Shown here in pieces: positions 32,430 through 33,569 of a stretch of DNA of 33,569 bases (position 1 is the first letter of the stretch; the number at the start of each line of letters is the position of its first letter). A program made the position numbers and the translations under genes. Origin of the DNA: an uncultured beta proteobacterium (GTDB lineage: Bacteria > Pseudomonadota > Gammaproteobacteria > Burkholderiales > Burkholderiaceae_C); contig CAIKLM010000087.1 of NCBI GenBank assembly GCA_903828235.1, forward strand, positions 1-33,569, given 5' to 3'. The notes beneath the pieces were generated by a model. It was not told the DNA's origin, did no database searches, and was given only the letters and a program-made list of their open reading frames with translations.

Positions 32430-32515
32430 CCGTTGTTCCAGTCGGCTTGTCAGGCGAATTCCTACACGCGCCACGGGGCGTGACGCACTGCACGGCCCGC
32501 GGCCGCGGCGGCGCT

Positions 32516-33569
32516 TCAGCGACCCGTCGCGGGCAGCCGTGCGCGGGTTGTCGCCGACAGCGCCAGCAGCGCGGCCAGCCCCAGCAGCAGCGGCGGCAGC
32601 GACCACGCCACCGCCGGCGCCCAGGGCGCGGCGTGCAGGCCGGCGCCCAGGCCCAGCACGACGATCGCCGGCAGCAGCCGTGCCGCGCGCACCGGCGCCC
32701 ACAGGGCATCGGCGGGGCGGCCCGGGACGGCCCGCGGCGCGAGCGAGTCGCGCCACGCAAAGCCCCAGGCCATGGCCTGCAGGCCCATGCCCAGCATCAG
32801 GCCCGTGCTGCCCGGGACGGCGAGCACGGCCAGGCCCCCGGCCAGCAGCAGCAGCGGCACGGCGCGGGCGGCCCGCCACGGCCACCAGGCCGGCACCAGC
32901 ATGGCCAGCAGGTGCAGCGCCACGACAGCCTGCGCGCCAGGCAGCCCGGGCACGGGCTGCGCCCGGCACAGCTCGGCCATGGCCGGAAGGCCGGCCATCA
33001 TGGGCAGCATGGCCAGCGCAGCGAGCCGGGGCCAAGCCGGGCCGGGGCCGCCGGGCCGGCCCCCGTGGCCCAGGGCGCAGTCGAACAGCGCGCTGCCGCA
33101 GCCCGAGCGGCCCGCGGCCGTGTTCGGCAGCAGCAGGGCCAGCAGCAGGGCCAGCCCCAGCGGCAGCGCCGCCGACAGGGCCGGTGCCGCCACCCAGGCC
33201 CGCGGTTCGCCCGCCAGCAGCGCCGCGAACAGCGCGCCGGCCAGGGCCGCGCCGCGGGGCGACTCGACGACGGCCCCCGACGCCAGGGCCGCGCCGCGCA
33301 GCCGCCGCACGGCGTTGGAGGCCGCCACCAGCAGCAGGCCCCAGGCCAGCGCCGCGGCGGCCCAGTGCGCCGAGCCGATCGCGGCCGCCGTGGCCAGGCC
33401 GGCCACCAGCAGAAGCCCGCGCAGCGCCGCCGCGCCCGGCGGGCGGCGCGCCAGCAGCGGCTGCGCCACCGCCACCGTGGCCAGCCACAGGGCCTGGGGT
33501 GCGAACTGCGCCCAGCCGGCCGGCCCGTGCTGCAGCGCCAGCGCGCCCAGCCCGAGCCAGCCCGCGAAC
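32516..33569 (-). CDS. Multi-pass membrane protein of unknown family (5' end off window)
   Basis: The frame is open from the right window edge to its stop at 32516, about 350 codons. A GTG at 33475 could be an internal start, but hydrophobic sequence continues upstream of it (ALQHGPAGWAQFAPQALWLA), so the gene most likely begins outside. The product is extremely Ala/Leu-rich, with roughly ten hydrophobic segments, for example LALLLALLLPNTA, AVVALHLLAMLVPAWW, VPLLLLAGGLAVLAVPG and LPPLLLGLAALLALS. The short motifs GRSGCGSALFDCALG and PNTAAG are not ones I can assign to a family. A transporter-like or NnrS-like membrane protein is conceivable, but I do not commit to either. GC bias and frame openness alone could mislead, though the membrane pattern is consistent. 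Confidence 0.5.
   Translation of the reverse strand, partial: FAGWLGLGALALQHGPAGWAQFAPQALWLATVAVAQPLLARRPPGAAALRGLLLVAGLATAAAIGSAHWAAAALAWGLLLVAASNAVRRLRGAALASGAVVESPRGAALAGALFAALLAGEPRAWVAAPALSAALPLGLALLLALLLPNTAAGRSGCGSALFDCALGHGGRPGGPGPAWPRLAALAMLPMMAGLPAMAELCRAQPVPGLPGAQAVVALHLLAMLVPAWWPWRAARAVPLLLLAGGLAVLAVPGSTGLMLGMGLQAMAWGFAWRDSLAPRAVPGRPADALWAPVRAARLLPAIVVLGLGAGLHAAPWAPAVAWSLPPLLLGLAALLALSATTRARLPATGR

Noticed and set aside
1..33569. CRISPR arrays, tRNA or rRNA genes, prophage attachment sites
   Set aside because: No regularly spaced repeats, no cloverleaf-forming sequence and no rRNA-like stretch were noticed on reading the window; coding density by flagellar and chemotaxis genes leaves little space for them.

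Overview
The window is a high-GC, densely coding stretch of flagellar and chemotaxis genes. The gene set and order (flgA-flgM-flgN, a complete che cluster, fliA-flhG-flhF-flhA-flhB-cheZ-cheY, motBA, flhCD) together with the use of FlhDC and FliA point to a betaproteobacterium, most likely Burkholderiales of the Rubrivivax/Leptothrix/Azohydromonas type. That placement rests on recalled family knowledge and codon/GC character, not on a search.

Layout, left to right. Positions 2-1483 (+) carry the 3' part of flgA, then flgM behind a good sigma-28 promoter, then flgN. Positions 1484-2706 hold no intact gene: first about 390 nt I cannot assign, then a 663-bp internally deleted IS66-family relic (1873-2535) still flanked by its 8-bp target duplication. 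Positions 2707-12707 (+) are a chemotaxis operon: MCP-like protein, two tandem CheY paralogs, a STAS protein, cheA, mcp, cheW, cheR, cheD, cheB. Positions 12798-17935 (+) carry an MCP with a C-terminal Cache domain, a small gene that fuses half a periplasmic Cache protein to an MCP tail, and another MCP.

From 18082 to the right end everything is on the minus strand. Read in the direction of transcription (right to left): a membrane protein cut by the window edge, flhD, flhC, a strong intrinsic terminator, an HD-like protein, a membrane-anchored methyltransferase, motA, motB, cheY, cheZ, flhB, flhA, flhF, a degenerate flhG, fliA, and a soluble MCP whose start overlaps the end of fliA.

The genes form a regulatory hierarchy. 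FlhDC is the master activator, FliA (sigma-28) is the late sigma factor, and FlgM is its antagonist. Sigma-28-type promoters (TCAA/TAAA, 15-16 nt, nCCGATAn) can be read before flgM, the chimeric Cache gene, motAB and cheYZ. The last two have their -10 element built over the upstream gene's Arg-stop codons (CGATAA). The CheY at 26778 is canonical and sits beside CheZ, while the two CheYs of the che operon have replaced the Tyr106 switch residue.

I did not find a wholly new defence or metabolic system. The most unusual items are the Cache/MCP-tail chimera, the FlhG homolog that keeps the FlhF-activating DQAxxLR motif but has lost Walker A, the stop-codon-embedded sigma-28 promoters, and the uncharacterised HD-like/membrane-methyltransferase pair between flhDC and motAB.
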